A stretch of 54,509 nucleotides of DNA from an uncultured Mycoplasmatota bacterium (GCA_900553855.1 USFG01000010.1:1-54509), one strand, 5' to 3'; numbered from the stretch's first letter, positions 9,291 through 18,145 are shown. The notes: generated by a model not told the origin, from the sequence alone. A program made the numbers and translations.

Positions 9291-10114
9291 TTGTTTTCTT
9301 TTTTAATAAGTTTGGCATGAACAACTATTTTATCACTATTATTATAACAAGTTGATAAAGTAAGTATATTGTCAGTAGATGCAACATTTGTATCAAAATT
9401 ATGACTGCTTCTATCTTTAATCATATCTAAAAAGTTTTGATATTCTGTTTCATCATTAAAATTTGTTTGTAAGTAATCACTGGTAGTTGGTATGCGGTAA
9501 ACACTAAATATTTGCCATAAACTATTTTCTGTTTCTGTAGATATTTTGATAACATAATTATTTGTATTGTTAAGCCATCCGTTATTTAAAACATTTTTTA
9601 ATGTTCCAAACATAGTTTTATCAGATCTTCCATGAGCATAGATAATAGTGTTTTTGTTATTAGTACCGTTGTTTCTATAATCTAAAAACACCCATCCACC
9701 TCCGTTGTAAGATTTATTAAAACTATGCGTTAGATAGTAATCATTGTCACTACTTTGAACAAAAGGATAATTTATATTTGTACCATTTACCTTTAACCAA
9801 CCAACAACATCTGGATTAGTTCTTTTTAAACCATTAAAATCAACATTTATCATATTCATATTTATATAATCCCAATAAGGATTTTCTTTTGGAACTTCTA
9901 TTACAGGTTCAATTATTTCAGTGTTTTCGGTGTCTTGTATTTCTTCTACATTTATATTTTCTTGAATATTAGTTATTTCGTAATTTGTTTTATTTGAATC
10001 TATTTTCCATTTAATTATATTAAATATGGATATTAATAATGTTATACTAGATGTAATAATTATTAGAATAAGTATTATATTTTTCCATTTGATTTTTATT
10101 TTTCTTCTTTTCAT
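9287..10114 (-). CDS. Class B sortase (catalytic Arg replaced by Lys)
   Basis: This membrane-anchored transpeptidase-type protein has a signal anchor (residues 11-33), an Asn/Glu-rich stalk, and a sortase domain from about residue 80. The catalytic His is in YAHGRSD (H161) and the catalytic Cys in LTLSTC (C256). In class B sortases an Arg normally stands just before the final strand (R-I/V-V-V); here the position is Lys (K262 in SDKIVVHAKL). No LPXTG- or NPQTN-type substrate is encoded in the window. The gene is 4 bases downstream of the double-HTH gene and almost certainly cotranscribed with it. Confidence 0.88.
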   Translation of the reverse strand: MKRRKIKIKWKNIILILIIITSSITLLISIFNIIKWKIDSNKTNYEITNIQENINVEEIQDTENTEIIEPVIEVPKENPYWDYINMNMINVDFNGLKRTNPDVVGWLKVNGTNINYPFVQSSDNDYYLTHSFNKSYNGGGWVFLDYRNNGTNNKNTIIYAHGRSDKTMFGTLKNVLNNGWLNNTNNYVIKISTETENSLWQIFSVYRIPTTSDYLQTNFNDETEYQNFLDMIKDRSSHNFDTNVASTDNILTLSTCYNNSDKIVVHAKLIKKENK

Positions 10115-10118
10115 ATAT

Positions 10119-11846
10119 TTATTCCTTTACAATTGGATTAAAATTTTCAATTGATTCAATTAATTTAGGGTGCTTTATAACAAAATGTATTGTCGGATTA
10201 GAACTTTTTGAAATAATTACATAATTATTTTTAAGTAGTGATATAGTAATATTTTTAAACGTTTTTTCTTTTATATAATTTATCTCATAATTCTTTTCAC
10301 TTTTTACATAATCTTTTGTTAATTTTAAATGTTCCATATATTCTTTGTAGGTATAGATAATTTTTTTATTATAAAATAAATTATTTAATAAAAGGGAAGG
10401 TGAATCTTTTTTAAAATCATCCTCTTTAATTATATAGATATAATCATTAATTTTACTATTTTTGGTAATATTTTTTATGTATTTTAGTTCATCATTTTTA
10501 TATTTGATTATTTTATCAATATCTTTGGAATTTATTTTATTTCTTTTTAATATTTTAATAAGTAATTCATTAGAAATAGTAAATATAGGTAGTGATGAAA
10601 GATATCTTGCTCTATCACATATTATGTTTTCATCTTTTCTTAAAAATAACTCATATTCTTTTGAATTGTTTTCTCTATATATTTCCATAAGTGGTTTAGC
10701 TTTTTTTAGAAGTAAGTCACTTTTTTCTTTATAATACTTAATTTCATTTTTGTTTGTGGTTAAGTAGTACATTCCTTTATTATGATGTCCTTTAATGCAC
10801 TCTCCAGTTAGTGCAACTGTTCCTGAAACATAATTGAAATGATTATATATATCATTTTTATTATCTTTTAGATAGTAAGGAGAAATTTGTCCAGTCATAT
10901 AAATCGGAATCCAACTTTCTAGTCCTAACATCATTTCTTTAAATGGTCTATCTAAATTGTGGATAATGTTTAAGTGATGTCCTTTTTTTAAACACATTGC
11001 AATAGCATACATCCATTTTTTGCCGAAATCAATATCTTCTGCCATGTCTTCCATAGGCATATCACTACACATGAAAATATCTTCTTTTGATTTAGAGAGA
11101 ACAGTTGCTTTAAAAAAGTTTAATTCTCCTTTTTTCATTTCTTCTAATCCGTAATAGTGTTTAGTTTTAGCTTTATAAAATGGAATATTTGGAACTTTTA
11201 ATTCATTAAACTTAATTACTTTTATATAGTCATCTAAATTGAATGAATCAAGATTATATAGAAAATCTGATGTTTGATTTTTAATAGATGTTGTTTCACT
11301 GGTTAACCAAGAAAATAAAGTATTGTAATAATTATTGACAGAAAGATCACTTTTTTTACATCCAATTATTGTTTGTAAATTGTATATATCTTCTGCACTT
11401 TTATACCTTGAAAAAATATATGAACATATTTTATTAGAAAACTCTATTGGATTAGATGGTTTAGCTTTACCATTTTTTATTCTTGAAATATGTGATGCAT
11501 CAAATACAATATATTTTGCCATTTCATTTATATTTATATTAAGTGTATTTATTAATGTGTTTAAATTATTACTAAATGTTGTAAAATTAAAGTTATTATT
11601 TGCTAATGAAGTATTAAAATCTTTTTGAATTTTATCTAGCGAATATTGGTTTTGCTCATTTTCTTGTGCAATATTAAAAAGTGCTGTTGTTAATTTATTT
11701 AATTGTTCACTTTTCATTAAAGGAGTTCTTTCACCACTACGATATCTACTTATGACAGACTCTGATAATCCTGATTTCGTAGATAATTTTTTAGAAGAAC
11801 AATTTAATTCTTTTAGATATCTATTTAATATTTCATTAAATTTCAT
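10119..11846 (-). CDS. Large XRE-family regulator with two N-terminal HTH domains
   Basis: This 575-residue protein begins with two Cro/CI-type helix-turn-helix domains, at about residues 5-50 (STKSGLSESVISRYRSGERTP) and 97-140 (KYIVFDASHISRIKNGKAKPS). A C-terminal region of about 400 residues, which I do not recognise, has no membrane helices and no clear enzyme motif. AAGGAAGTGAT precedes the ATG. It lies upstream of the sortase gene in one operon and is divergent from the membrane-protein pair at 11996. The dyad at 11945-11960 is a candidate operator for it. The large C-terminal part probably senses something; that is inference. Confidence 0.75.
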   Translation of the reverse strand: MKFNEILNRYLKELNCSSKKLSTKSGLSESVISRYRSGERTPLMKSEQLNKLTTALFNIAQENEQNQYSLDKIQKDFNTSLANNNFNFTTFSNNLNTLINTLNININEMAKYIVFDASHISRIKNGKAKPSNPIEFSNKICSYIFSRYKSAEDIYNLQTIIGCKKSDLSVNNYYNTLFSWLTSETTSIKNQTSDFLYNLDSFNLDDYIKVIKFNELKVPNIPFYKAKTKHYYGLEEMKKGELNFFKATVLSKSKEDIFMCSDMPMEDMAEDIDFGKKWMYAIAMCLKKGHHLNIIHNLDRPFKEMMLGLESWIPIYMTGQISPYYLKDNKNDIYNHFNYVSGTVALTGECIKGHHNKGMYYLTTNKNEIKYYKEKSDLLLKKAKPLMEIYRENNSKEYELFLRKDENIICDRARYLSSLPIFTISNELLIKILKRNKINSKDIDKIIKYKNDELKYIKNITKNSKINDYIYIIKEDDFKKDSPSLLLNNLFYNKKIIYTYKEYMEHLKLTKDYVKSEKNYEINYIKEKTFKNITISLLKNNYVIISKSSNPTIHFVIKHPKLIESIENFNPIVKE

Positions 11847-11938
11847 AGATTATCACTTCCTTAATTATTATTATACTATATTTTAATTTATGCTAAAATG
11901 ACTTTCCATTAAAAACATTGATTTTTGTGGCAAGTTAG

Positions 11939-11967
11939 TTGCTCTTTGAATTGTTTCAAATTATAAT
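11939..11967 (+). promoter_or_regulatory. Sigma-A promoter with a dyad operator in the spacer
   Basis: TTGCTC (11939-11944), a 17-base spacer and TATAAT (11962-11967) precede the gene at 11996. The spacer carries the perfect dyad TTTGAA-TTGT-TTCAAA (11945-11960), a typical repressor position. The adjacent divergent XRE-type regulator is the obvious candidate to bind it. Confidence 0.7.
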
Positions 11968-11995
11968 TTTAAATATAAAGGAGGAATTTGATATT

Positions 11996-13078
11996 ATGAA
12001 ACTTAATAAACTAAATATTTCTAAAAAAAATTTTATTATAATAGGTGTTGTTGTTCTTGTTATTATAGGGGGAATTATTTTGCTTACTAAAGGTGGTAGA
12101 AATGGTAAAGGATTATTTTATAATCCTGATTCTAATATAAAAATAGTTAAGTCGAATGCTAATAATATAGAACTAGAAGATTATAATACGAATGAATTTT
12201 CTATTAAAAAACCAATAGGATGGAAAGTTGATACATTAGGTGATTATATTCATTATACAATTAAAGTATATAATCCAGAAAATCCTAATTATCAGTTTTT
12301 CTTTAATATGAAAACTGAGGGTTATAACAAATCTGAAGATGCGAAAAGATGGCAACAAAAATATTATCCTAATAATATGTTTGCTAAAACTAGTGTAATA
12401 GCTACTAAAGATACATTAGGTTTTTATAAAATATTTAATGACTTAGGTACTTTAAATAATACTAGTAGATTTACATTTCCAACATTAACTGAATTTACAG
12501 TAATTGATAATTTAGGTAAGGGGAGTTTAGGTGGAGATATGTTAAGAGCAACATTTAAAGATGCAAACGGTAAAGAAGGAGAAGGAATATTTACGGCTTA
12601 TGTGTATGATGTGGGTCCTTACTATGTGTCAGAAAATATAATTTCGGGTAAAAAAATAGATATACAATATTTAAATGTTTATGATACTATTTTTATTACT
12701 GCGCCTAAAGATGAATTTATTGATTGGCAAGATACGTTAAATACTATTTGTTCTTCACTTAATTTTACTGACACATTTATAAATGGATTTAATAAAGAAC
12801 AAGATGCTGTTATGAAGAATTTCCAGCAAATTAGGGCAATAGGTAATCAAATAAGTGATGGAATAATGGATTCTTGGAATAAGAGAAATAAGTCTTTTGA
12901 TATTATGAGTCAAAAACAAAGTGATGCAACTCTTGGTTATGAAAGAGTATATGATACGGAAACTAATGAAATATATAAAGCTTATAATGGATTTACAGAT
13001 GATTATGATGGGGAAAGATATAAAGCTATAACTGATGATATGTACACACAAAAAACGAGTGGATATATAGAAAAATAG
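11996..13078 (+). CDS. Membrane-anchored extracellular protein of unknown function
   Basis: This 360-residue protein has one N-terminal transmembrane segment (about residues 13-31, IIIGVVVLVIIGGIILL) followed by a large soluble part presumed extracellular. I do not recognise the domain. The final about 50 residues (from LGYERVYDTETNEIYKAYNGF) look like a compact repeat-like C-terminal module. ATG 11996 is chosen because AAAGGAGG precedes it and the promoter at 11939-11967 overlaps any earlier start. The next gene begins 9 bases after the stop, so the two form an operon. Confidence 0.75.
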   Translation: MKLNKLNISKKNFIIIGVVVLVIIGGIILLTKGGRNGKGLFYNPDSNIKIVKSNANNIELEDYNTNEFSIKKPIGWKVDTLGDYIHYTIKVYNPENPNYQFFFNMKTEGYNKSEDAKRWQQKYYPNNMFAKTSVIATKDTLGFYKIFNDLGTLNNTSRFTFPTLTEFTVIDNLGKGSLGGDMLRATFKDANGKEGEGIFTAYVYDVGPYYVSENIISGKKIDIQYLNVYDTIFITAPKDEFIDWQDTLNTICSSLNFTDTFINGFNKEQDAVMKNFQQIRAIGNQISDGIMDSWNKRNKSFDIMSQKQSDATLGYERVYDTETNEIYKAYNGFTDDYDGERYKAITDDMYTQKTSGYIEK

Positions 13079-13087
13079 GATGATTAT

Positions 13088-14011
13088 ATGAATAGTAAAA
13101 AAATAATTTATGTTGTTAGTGTATCTATCGTGTTAATAAGCATTATTTCTATAGTTATTATTAAAAATAGAAAACAGGAATTAAATGATCATACACCACC
13201 AGAGGCAAACTCAATATTGGATGCACTTAAGAAAAAATATCCAGATAAAGAATATCAAAAACTAAATGGTGGAGAAATATTAACTGAAGATACATCATTT
13301 AGTAAATACTCATTTATAAGTAATAATTCTATATATATATTTAATCCTAGCAAATTAGATAGTGGCGAATTTGTTTACAAAAAAGTATATGATATAGATA
13401 AAAGTATTAAGATTATGAATATTACTCCTGATGCTGGACCAGATATAAAGTTTTATGATTACAATGATACTATATATACATTACATGATAGTAATATAGA
13501 TAATAAAATAAATGATAGTTATGATATGTATTTAAATGCTAATTATAATTTAAGTGATTATCTTAAATGGGAATATTCAACAGAATTTCTTGGTAAAAAG
13601 ATTGATTATGATTATATGTCTGAATATGTTTTTGTAAAAGATAATATTTTGTATAGTAAAAACTATGGTAGCGAAAAATATCCAACTATCCAAAAAATAA
13701 GTGGTAATTATGAAGGTGAAAAAATAATTAGAATATATAATGAGAGAATTCTTAAAACAGATAAAGGTTTTTATGAATTAATGAGTTACTTTGATAATGA
13801 TTTAAATAAAAGAATTATTACTACTGTAAAAATTAATATGTTAACTAGATATTATGATGAAATATTAACGTTTACATATAAATACGTAGTGTTGAAAGAT
13901 TATATATTCATACCTATAAATGACGTTATGGAAAATAGAGTAAGAGAATATTCAGATGATTATTACTTAAGTGGATTTAATTATATGAATGAGGTTAGAT
14001 ATGAGGAATAA
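13088..14011 (+). CDS. Membrane-anchored protein of unknown function
   Basis: This 307-residue protein has an N-terminal transmembrane anchor (about residues 5-25, IIYVVSVSIVLISIISIVII) and a Tyr/Asp/Asn-rich extracytoplasmic part with many short beta-strand-like segments, possibly a propeller-like fold. I do not recognise the family. It starts 9 bases after the preceding gene, with GGATGAT as ribosome binding site, and is probably the second product of the regulated operon at 11939. The pair may work together at the cell surface. Confidence 0.7.
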   Translation: MNSKKIIYVVSVSIVLISIISIVIIKNRKQELNDHTPPEANSILDALKKKYPDKEYQKLNGGEILTEDTSFSKYSFISNNSIYIFNPSKLDSGEFVYKKVYDIDKSIKIMNITPDAGPDIKFYDYNDTIYTLHDSNIDNKINDSYDMYLNANYNLSDYLKWEYSTEFLGKKIDYDYMSEYVFVKDNILYSKNYGSEKYPTIQKISGNYEGEKIIRIYNERILKTDKGFYELMSYFDNDLNKRIITTVKINMLTRYYDEILTFTYKYVVLKDYIFIPINDVMENRVREYSDDYYLSGFNYMNEVRYEE

Positions 14012-14203
14012 TGGGAGGAGTTGAACATAGAGAAAATATTACTATCAAATAATAAAATATATAATTATTCAAAAATAAAGTGCGATAGCAAATATCACAA
14101 TTTAAGCCTACATTATTTGTGAAATAGGAAATTATAGTCGGAAACTGAAAATAAAATATTATGTGTGTTTTTAAGATTGTCCGTTGTTGTAAATTGGTTC
14201 AAG

Positions 14204-14292
14204 CTATGTGTTAGTACTAATATAAAATTGCGTAAAACTCCAAATTATTATTTGATTAAACAACAACAATTTTATATTGAAACTAACATATG
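14204..14292. repeat. Long imperfect inverted repeat (hairpin) in a gene-free gap
   Basis: In the gap 14012-14379, the arm 14204-14230 pairs with 14268-14292 over about 24 of 27 positions (core TAATATAAAATTG with CAATTTTATATTGA) around a 37-base loop. GTTGTTG (14183-14189) could pair with CAACAAC (14261-14267), giving an alternative or pseudoknotted fold. Nothing else in the gap looks coding; a 33-codon frame beginning TTG at 14022 lacks a usable ribosome binding site. Confidence 0.55.
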
Positions 14293-14379
14293 GAAAAAAT
14301 AGTTTAATATTTATTAACTTATTTATTGATTTTTAAAATTTCAAATAATATACTTATACTAGTGAGAGGTAGGCTTGAA

Positions 14380-16527
14380 ATGACTAAGAAAAAAGATATT
14401 AAAATTGATGGGCAATTATTTATAGGAGAAGATAATTTAATTAAAGATTCTGAAGATATTAATGTAATAACAGAAGAAAATTTAAAAGAATATGCAGATA
14501 TGTTACAGTTTGATACCTTAGCACAAGAATGTATTTTGGAAGATTTAAGTAAATCTTATAATATAAATATAGATGATATGTTTATATTAATTCATGAACT
14601 TAAAAGAAGAGGAAATAATATTGTGACTTTGAATACATCAGCAAAAAATAATGATGATGATTTAGATACTATGGTTACTTTAATACGTAATTTTGGGCAT
14701 GAACAATTAATTAATGATTTATCTTATAATATTGTAGATAATAGTGAACAGTTAAGAATTATGTTAATATCTGATACGAGATTTGGAAGTGTTTATCAGC
14801 AAACAACCATTTTAAATGATATGTATTTGAAAGCTAAAGATATGGGAGTTAAATATGTATTCTTAACAGGTGATGTAGTTGAAGGGGTTTATAGAGGAGT
14901 AAAAAGTATTTATAATAGTACTCTTCATAAAGATGGTTATAAGGATCAGGCAGAGTATGTAGCATCTTGTTTTCCTAGAGTAGAAGGAATTACTACTTAT
15001 TTTATAACTGGTGAACATGATTTAAGTTTTTTAAGAGGTACTGATAAGATTGACATTGGTAAGTTAATTTCTAGTCGTAGGGATGATATGATTTATCTAG
15101 GCCCTAAGAGAAAGAAAGTCTCATTCATATGCGATGATAAGAGAAGTGGGAATATTTCATTATATTTACATCATTCTAGTGGAAATGTACCATATACTAT
15201 AAGTTATAAACCACAACAAAAGATATCTTCACTTAGAAATGAAGATAAGACTGATATTTTAGTTACTAGTCATTTTGCTGCTTGTGATTCATTTTTAAGA
15301 AGAGGTGTTAGAAGTTATCAAGTTCCTACTGTTACGGCAACAACTGATGAAATGAAAGATGCTAATACGCCCGTATATAATACGATAGGAAGTTGGATAG
15401 TTACTTTAGATAAAGATAAAAAAGGAAATTTAAAAGGAACTAGTCAAATGTATATTCCTTATTATAAAACTATCAAAGATGATTATCGAACCTTCAAAAA
15501 ATTAGAGTTACTTGATCATACTACAATAAGTGTTCCAGAAATAAATGTTAAAGATGATAAAGATAAAATATTTGATATGTTAAAGAATGGTCAAAGTTTA
15601 GATGAAATAGCTAAAAAGGTAGGAATATCTTCTTTAAAATTAGGTGGTGTTATAGAACAGTTAAACACTAGAGGATATAATATAATTATTGTTGATAATA
15701 AGGTTGTTGTTAAGAAAAGTAAAAATAAAAATAATAAGTTTATTAAACCTAATATGAGTGAATTAAAGAAAATTAGACAGTTATGGATATCTGATACTCA
15801 TTTATGTAATGAAGCTCAACAACTAAATTTACTTAATAAGGTTTATAAGGAAGCTTATGATAGAGGAATAGATACCGTATTACATTTTGGAGATGTACTT
15901 GATGGTGATTATCATAATAGACCTGAACATCAATATGCTTTATTTAGATTAGGTGCTTCAAGACAATTAGATTATATTACTAATTATTATCCTAAGGTTG
16001 AAGGAATAGATACTTATTTTATAACGGGAACTCATGATCAAACTCATTGTAAAAATGGTGGGGTATTTATGGGGAAAGCTATTGAAGAAAAAAGACCCGA
16101 TATGCATTTCTTAGGTGATGATAAGGGAATATTTAATCCTAAAGAAAGTATTAAAACAAGTGAAGAAATGTTCCATCCGGGCGGAGGATGTTCTTCTAGC
16201 TTATCTTATAAAATGCAAAAGTATATTGATAAAATGGAGCCGGGTACTAAGCCTAATATTATTGGTAGTGGTCATTTTCATCAAAGCCATATGATGGCAT
16301 ATCGTAATGTGATTGCGTTTTTAATTCCTTGTTTAACAGCTAAAACTAATTTTGCAATTAGACAAGGATTAGAAAATACGATGGGTGCTTATTTTATTGA
16401 TATGTATGTTAATAAAGATGGCGATATTGAAATGATTGAATTTGAAGAAAAAAGATATACTGAAAAAGATATTAAAAAAGATGATTATATGAAAACAAAA
16501 CAGTTAGTTTTGAAAAGAGAAAATTAA
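14380..16527 (+). CDS. Tandem metallophosphoesterase with two HTH-phosphoesterase units
   Basis: This 715-residue protein is built as a duplication. An N-terminal helix-turn-helix-like stretch (about 40-75) and a first phosphoesterase domain (about 120-360) are followed by a second HTH-like stretch (about 405-440, QSLDEIAKKVGISS) and a second phosphoesterase domain (about 455-700). The first domain has lost ligands (SDTRFG for D-x-H, TGEHD for GNHD, no GHxH). The second keeps SDTH, GDVLDGD and GHFHQ but has GTHD for GNHD. ATG 14380 follows GAGAGGTAGG; the upstream ATG at 14326 lacks a ribosome binding site. It is related to the protein at 7633. A DNA-directed role is possible; the substrate is unknown. 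Confidence 0.8.
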   Translation: MTKKKDIKIDGQLFIGEDNLIKDSEDINVITEENLKEYADMLQFDTLAQECILEDLSKSYNINIDDMFILIHELKRRGNNIVTLNTSAKNNDDDLDTMVTLIRNFGHEQLINDLSYNIVDNSEQLRIMLISDTRFGSVYQQTTILNDMYLKAKDMGVKYVFLTGDVVEGVYRGVKSIYNSTLHKDGYKDQAEYVASCFPRVEGITTYFITGEHDLSFLRGTDKIDIGKLISSRRDDMIYLGPKRKKVSFICDDKRSGNISLYLHHSSGNVPYTISYKPQQKISSLRNEDKTDILVTSHFAACDSFLRRGVRSYQVPTVTATTDEMKDANTPVYNTIGSWIVTLDKDKKGNLKGTSQMYIPYYKTIKDDYRTFKKLELLDHTTISVPEINVKDDKDKIFDMLKNGQSLDEIAKKVGISSLKLGGVIEQLNTRGYNIIIVDNKVVVKKSKNKNNKFIKPNMSELKKIRQLWISDTHLCNEAQQLNLLNKVYKEAYDRGIDTVLHFGDVLDGDYHNRPEHQYALFRLGASRQLDYITNYYPKVEGIDTYFITGTHDQTHCKNGGVFMGKAIEEKRPDMHFLGDDKGIFNPKESIKTSEEMFHPGGGCSSSLSYKMQKYIDKMEPGTKPNIIGSGHFHQSHMMAYRNVIAFLIPCLTAKTNFAIRQGLENTMGAYFIDMYVNKDGDIEMIEFEEKRYTEKDIKKDDYMKTKQLVLKREN

Positions 16528-16532
16528 TTTAT

Positions 16533-16565
16533 AAACCTCATCTTTAGTGATGATGTTTATTTTTA
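16533..16565 (+). terminator. Intrinsic terminator after the tandem phosphoesterase
   Basis: AAACCTCATC pairs with GATGATGTTT (one mismatch) around TTTAGT and is followed by ATTTTTATTT. Confidence 0.7.
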
Positions 16566-16654
16566 TTTGCAAGACTGCCAGTGAATATTTAACAACTGCA
16601 ACTTTAGATAAAATCAAAGATAACTATGCTGAATCACCATATAAATGTGAATAG
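16550..16654 (+). other. Possible C-terminal gene remnant
   Basis: An open frame runs from the terminator region to the TAG at 16652. Its last two dozen codons (residues like SEYLTTATLDKIKDNYAESP) have protein-like composition, but there is no ribosome binding site and the frame begins inside a terminator hairpin. It may be the scar of a lost gene next to the type III locus. I cannot name the parent family. Confidence 0.25.
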
Positions 16655-16717
16655 AAAGTCTTTATGTTTAATTTTAGATAAATGAACATATAATATAATG
16701 TATGCTACTAGAGTTAT

Positions 16718-16746
16718 TTGACTTTTCGTTAAAATTATAGTATACT
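16718..16746 (+). promoter_or_regulatory. Strong sigma-A promoter of the small RNA upstream of the CptN-like toxin
   Basis: TTGACT (16718-16723), exactly 17 bases, then TATACT (16741-16746) is close to consensus. No gene starts immediately downstream. What follows is about 110 bases of folded sequence and a terminator, then the toxin gene. Confidence 0.8.
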
Positions 16747-16752
16747 TTTTAT

Positions 16753-16865
16753 GTACTTGAGATAGTACTCGAGGTAAATGTTAGCCGCTTATGGATGGTG
16801 CGGGTTATAAATGATTCCAATCGAAAATATGTAAAGCTTCATCAATAATGATGGAGTTTTATTTT
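16753..16865 (+). ncRNA. Candidate type III antitoxin RNA (CptI-like) with terminator
   Basis: A transcript from the promoter at 16718 would fold as a CTTGAG/CTCGAG hairpin, then a TAGCCGC/GCGGGTTA hairpin whose loop TGGA can pair with downstream TCCA (16816-16819), the layout of an H-type pseudoknot. TAAATGTTAGCC (16775) and TAAATGATTCC (16808) are a partial direct repeat about 33 bases apart. The terminator at 16833-16865 (CTTCATC/GATGGAG, then TTTTATTTT) sits just before the toxin, as in type III toxin-antitoxin loci. The family assignment is inference from layout and the neighbouring toxin; the classical tandem repeats are poorly preserved. Confidence 0.6.
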
Positions 16866-16892
16866 GGTTTATGATATATTTTCAGTGAAAGG

Positions 16893-17293
16893 GTGATTGT
16901 TTTAGAAATTAAAACGGGATATATTTATCATATTAAAGATGATTTTTTTGATAAAATAAATGATAAAGGATTGATGATTAACCATGAAAATGGAAAGGCT
17001 AGACCAACATATTTTACTATTAAAGATAGAGATATTTTGTGGTTTATACCATTAAGTAGTAAGGTATTTAAATATAAGCTAATTATTGAAAGAAAATTAA
17101 AAAATATGGTAGTTGTAAATCTATAATGATAAGTGAAATTGCTAATAAAAAATCTGTTATATTAATTCAAAATGCATTTCCTACGTTAGAAAAATATATT
17201 GATCATATTCATCCCGAAAATGGTGCAACAGTTATTGATAAAATAAAAGAAAAAATGTTAAATGAGTTAGAAAATGATAAATTACATAAATAA
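16893..17293 (+). pseudogene. CptN-like type III endoribonuclease toxin, frameshifted
   Basis: The first 77 codons (16893-17126) read like the N-terminal half of CptN-type toxins: GYIYHIKDDFF, ARPTYFTIKD and LWFIPLSSKV-KYK. The rest of the family continues in another frame to the TAA at 17291: KKYGSCKSIMISEIANKKSV, then ILIQNAFPTLEKYI. One A missing from the A-run at 17099-17104 restores a single frame of about 133 residues. The run reads A-AAA-AAT, a possible -1 slippery site, so slippage could still make full-length protein. The start is also poor: GTG 16893 lies inside GGGTGAT, and ATT or TTA would be the spaced codons. Probably inactivated; the RNA upstream is its presumed antitoxin. Confidence 0.65.
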
Positions 17294-17428
17294 AAAAGTG
17301 TTTCATATTAATATCTTTGATGAAAAATTGATTCAAAAAATTAAGTAAATAATATTATGAGAAATATGAAAATAATTTTGTGCTAAATGTTATTTTGAGG
17401 TAGTACATTGTATGTTTGGAGGTTTAAA

Positions 17429-18097
17429 ATGGAAATTGTTATTAGTGGAATTAATAATGGATTTAAAGATATCACATTAATTGATGGAAATGTTAGGCTT
17501 ATTATGTCGATTTATGGAAATGGCGATTTGTACTGGACAATAACGGATGATAGTAAATTAATTAAAAATATGTTTTTTACTATCACTAGAGAAAATGGTG
17601 CAGTATATTCCGCGTTTCAAGATTTATTTGCAGATATAGAAAATGTAAATGTTTGTACTTTGGATGATGATAGTTTTAATTATAATTATGAGACTAAAAA
17701 ATATAATATAATATATCGTGAGAAAGCTTTTAAATATGATTTTTATCATTATTCTGAATTATATGATATAGAAAATAAGACTATTACTTGGTGTAGTGAT
17801 GAATTCAGTCACGATAATGCTAATATTTTAAAGATAAGAAAAATAGATGATGAATTTGAACTTGAATTTATACCTAAATCTATATTATCGGGATTTATAA
17901 ATGGAAGTTCAAATATTGGAAGAGTAACAATTAAATTTTGTAATTCTGGTAGTTATTATGCTCCTTTTAATGTTATGTTTATGCGTTTATTTAATAAGTT
18001 GCAATTGGTTGATGATGTTAAAGATATAAAACATCAAGTCTCTATAGATGAATATATGTATAACCAGAATAAAGGAAAATGTTTGATGAAAAGATAA
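17429..18097 (+). CDS. Hypothetical cytoplasmic protein
   Basis: I do not recognise this 222-residue protein. It has no signal peptide or membrane helix, is rich in Asp, Asn, Tyr and Phe, and its alternation of short hydrophobic stretches suggests mostly beta structure. ATG 17429 is chosen because TTTGGAGG stands seven bases upstream; the earlier ATG at 17408 would put the ribosome binding site inside the gene. It lies just after the CptN-like locus and ends at a terminator, so it is probably a single-gene accessory unit. Confidence 0.7.
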   Translation: MEIVISGINNGFKDITLIDGNVRLIMSIYGNGDLYWTITDDSKLIKNMFFTITRENGAVYSAFQDLFADIENVNVCTLDDDSFNYNYETKKYNIIYREKAFKYDFYHYSELYDIENKTITWCSDEFSHDNANILKIRKIDDEFELEFIPKSILSGFINGSSNIGRVTIKFCNSGSYYAPFNVMFMRLFNKLQLVDDVKDIKHQVSIDEYMYNQNKGKCLMKR

Positions 18098-18119
18098 TCC
18101 ATTAAGATTACCTTTTTTT
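18091..18119 (+). terminator. Intrinsic terminator
   Basis: AGATAATC pairs with GATTACCT (one wobble) around CATTAA, followed by TTTTTT. It overlaps the stop codon of the preceding gene and resembles the terminator at 19081. Confidence 0.75.
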
Positions 18120-18145
18120 ATATTTATGTTACAATTAAAAAAGAA

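Noticed and set aside
12755..13051. Minus-strand hydrophobic open frame opposite the membrane-anchored protein.
   Set aside because: It is a shadow of the plus-strand gene, with no ribosome binding site.
17294..17345. Short frame ending HINIFDEKLIQKIK after the CptN-like gene.
   Set aside because: It has no start with a ribosome binding site and is too short to tell from chance; at most a gene scar.
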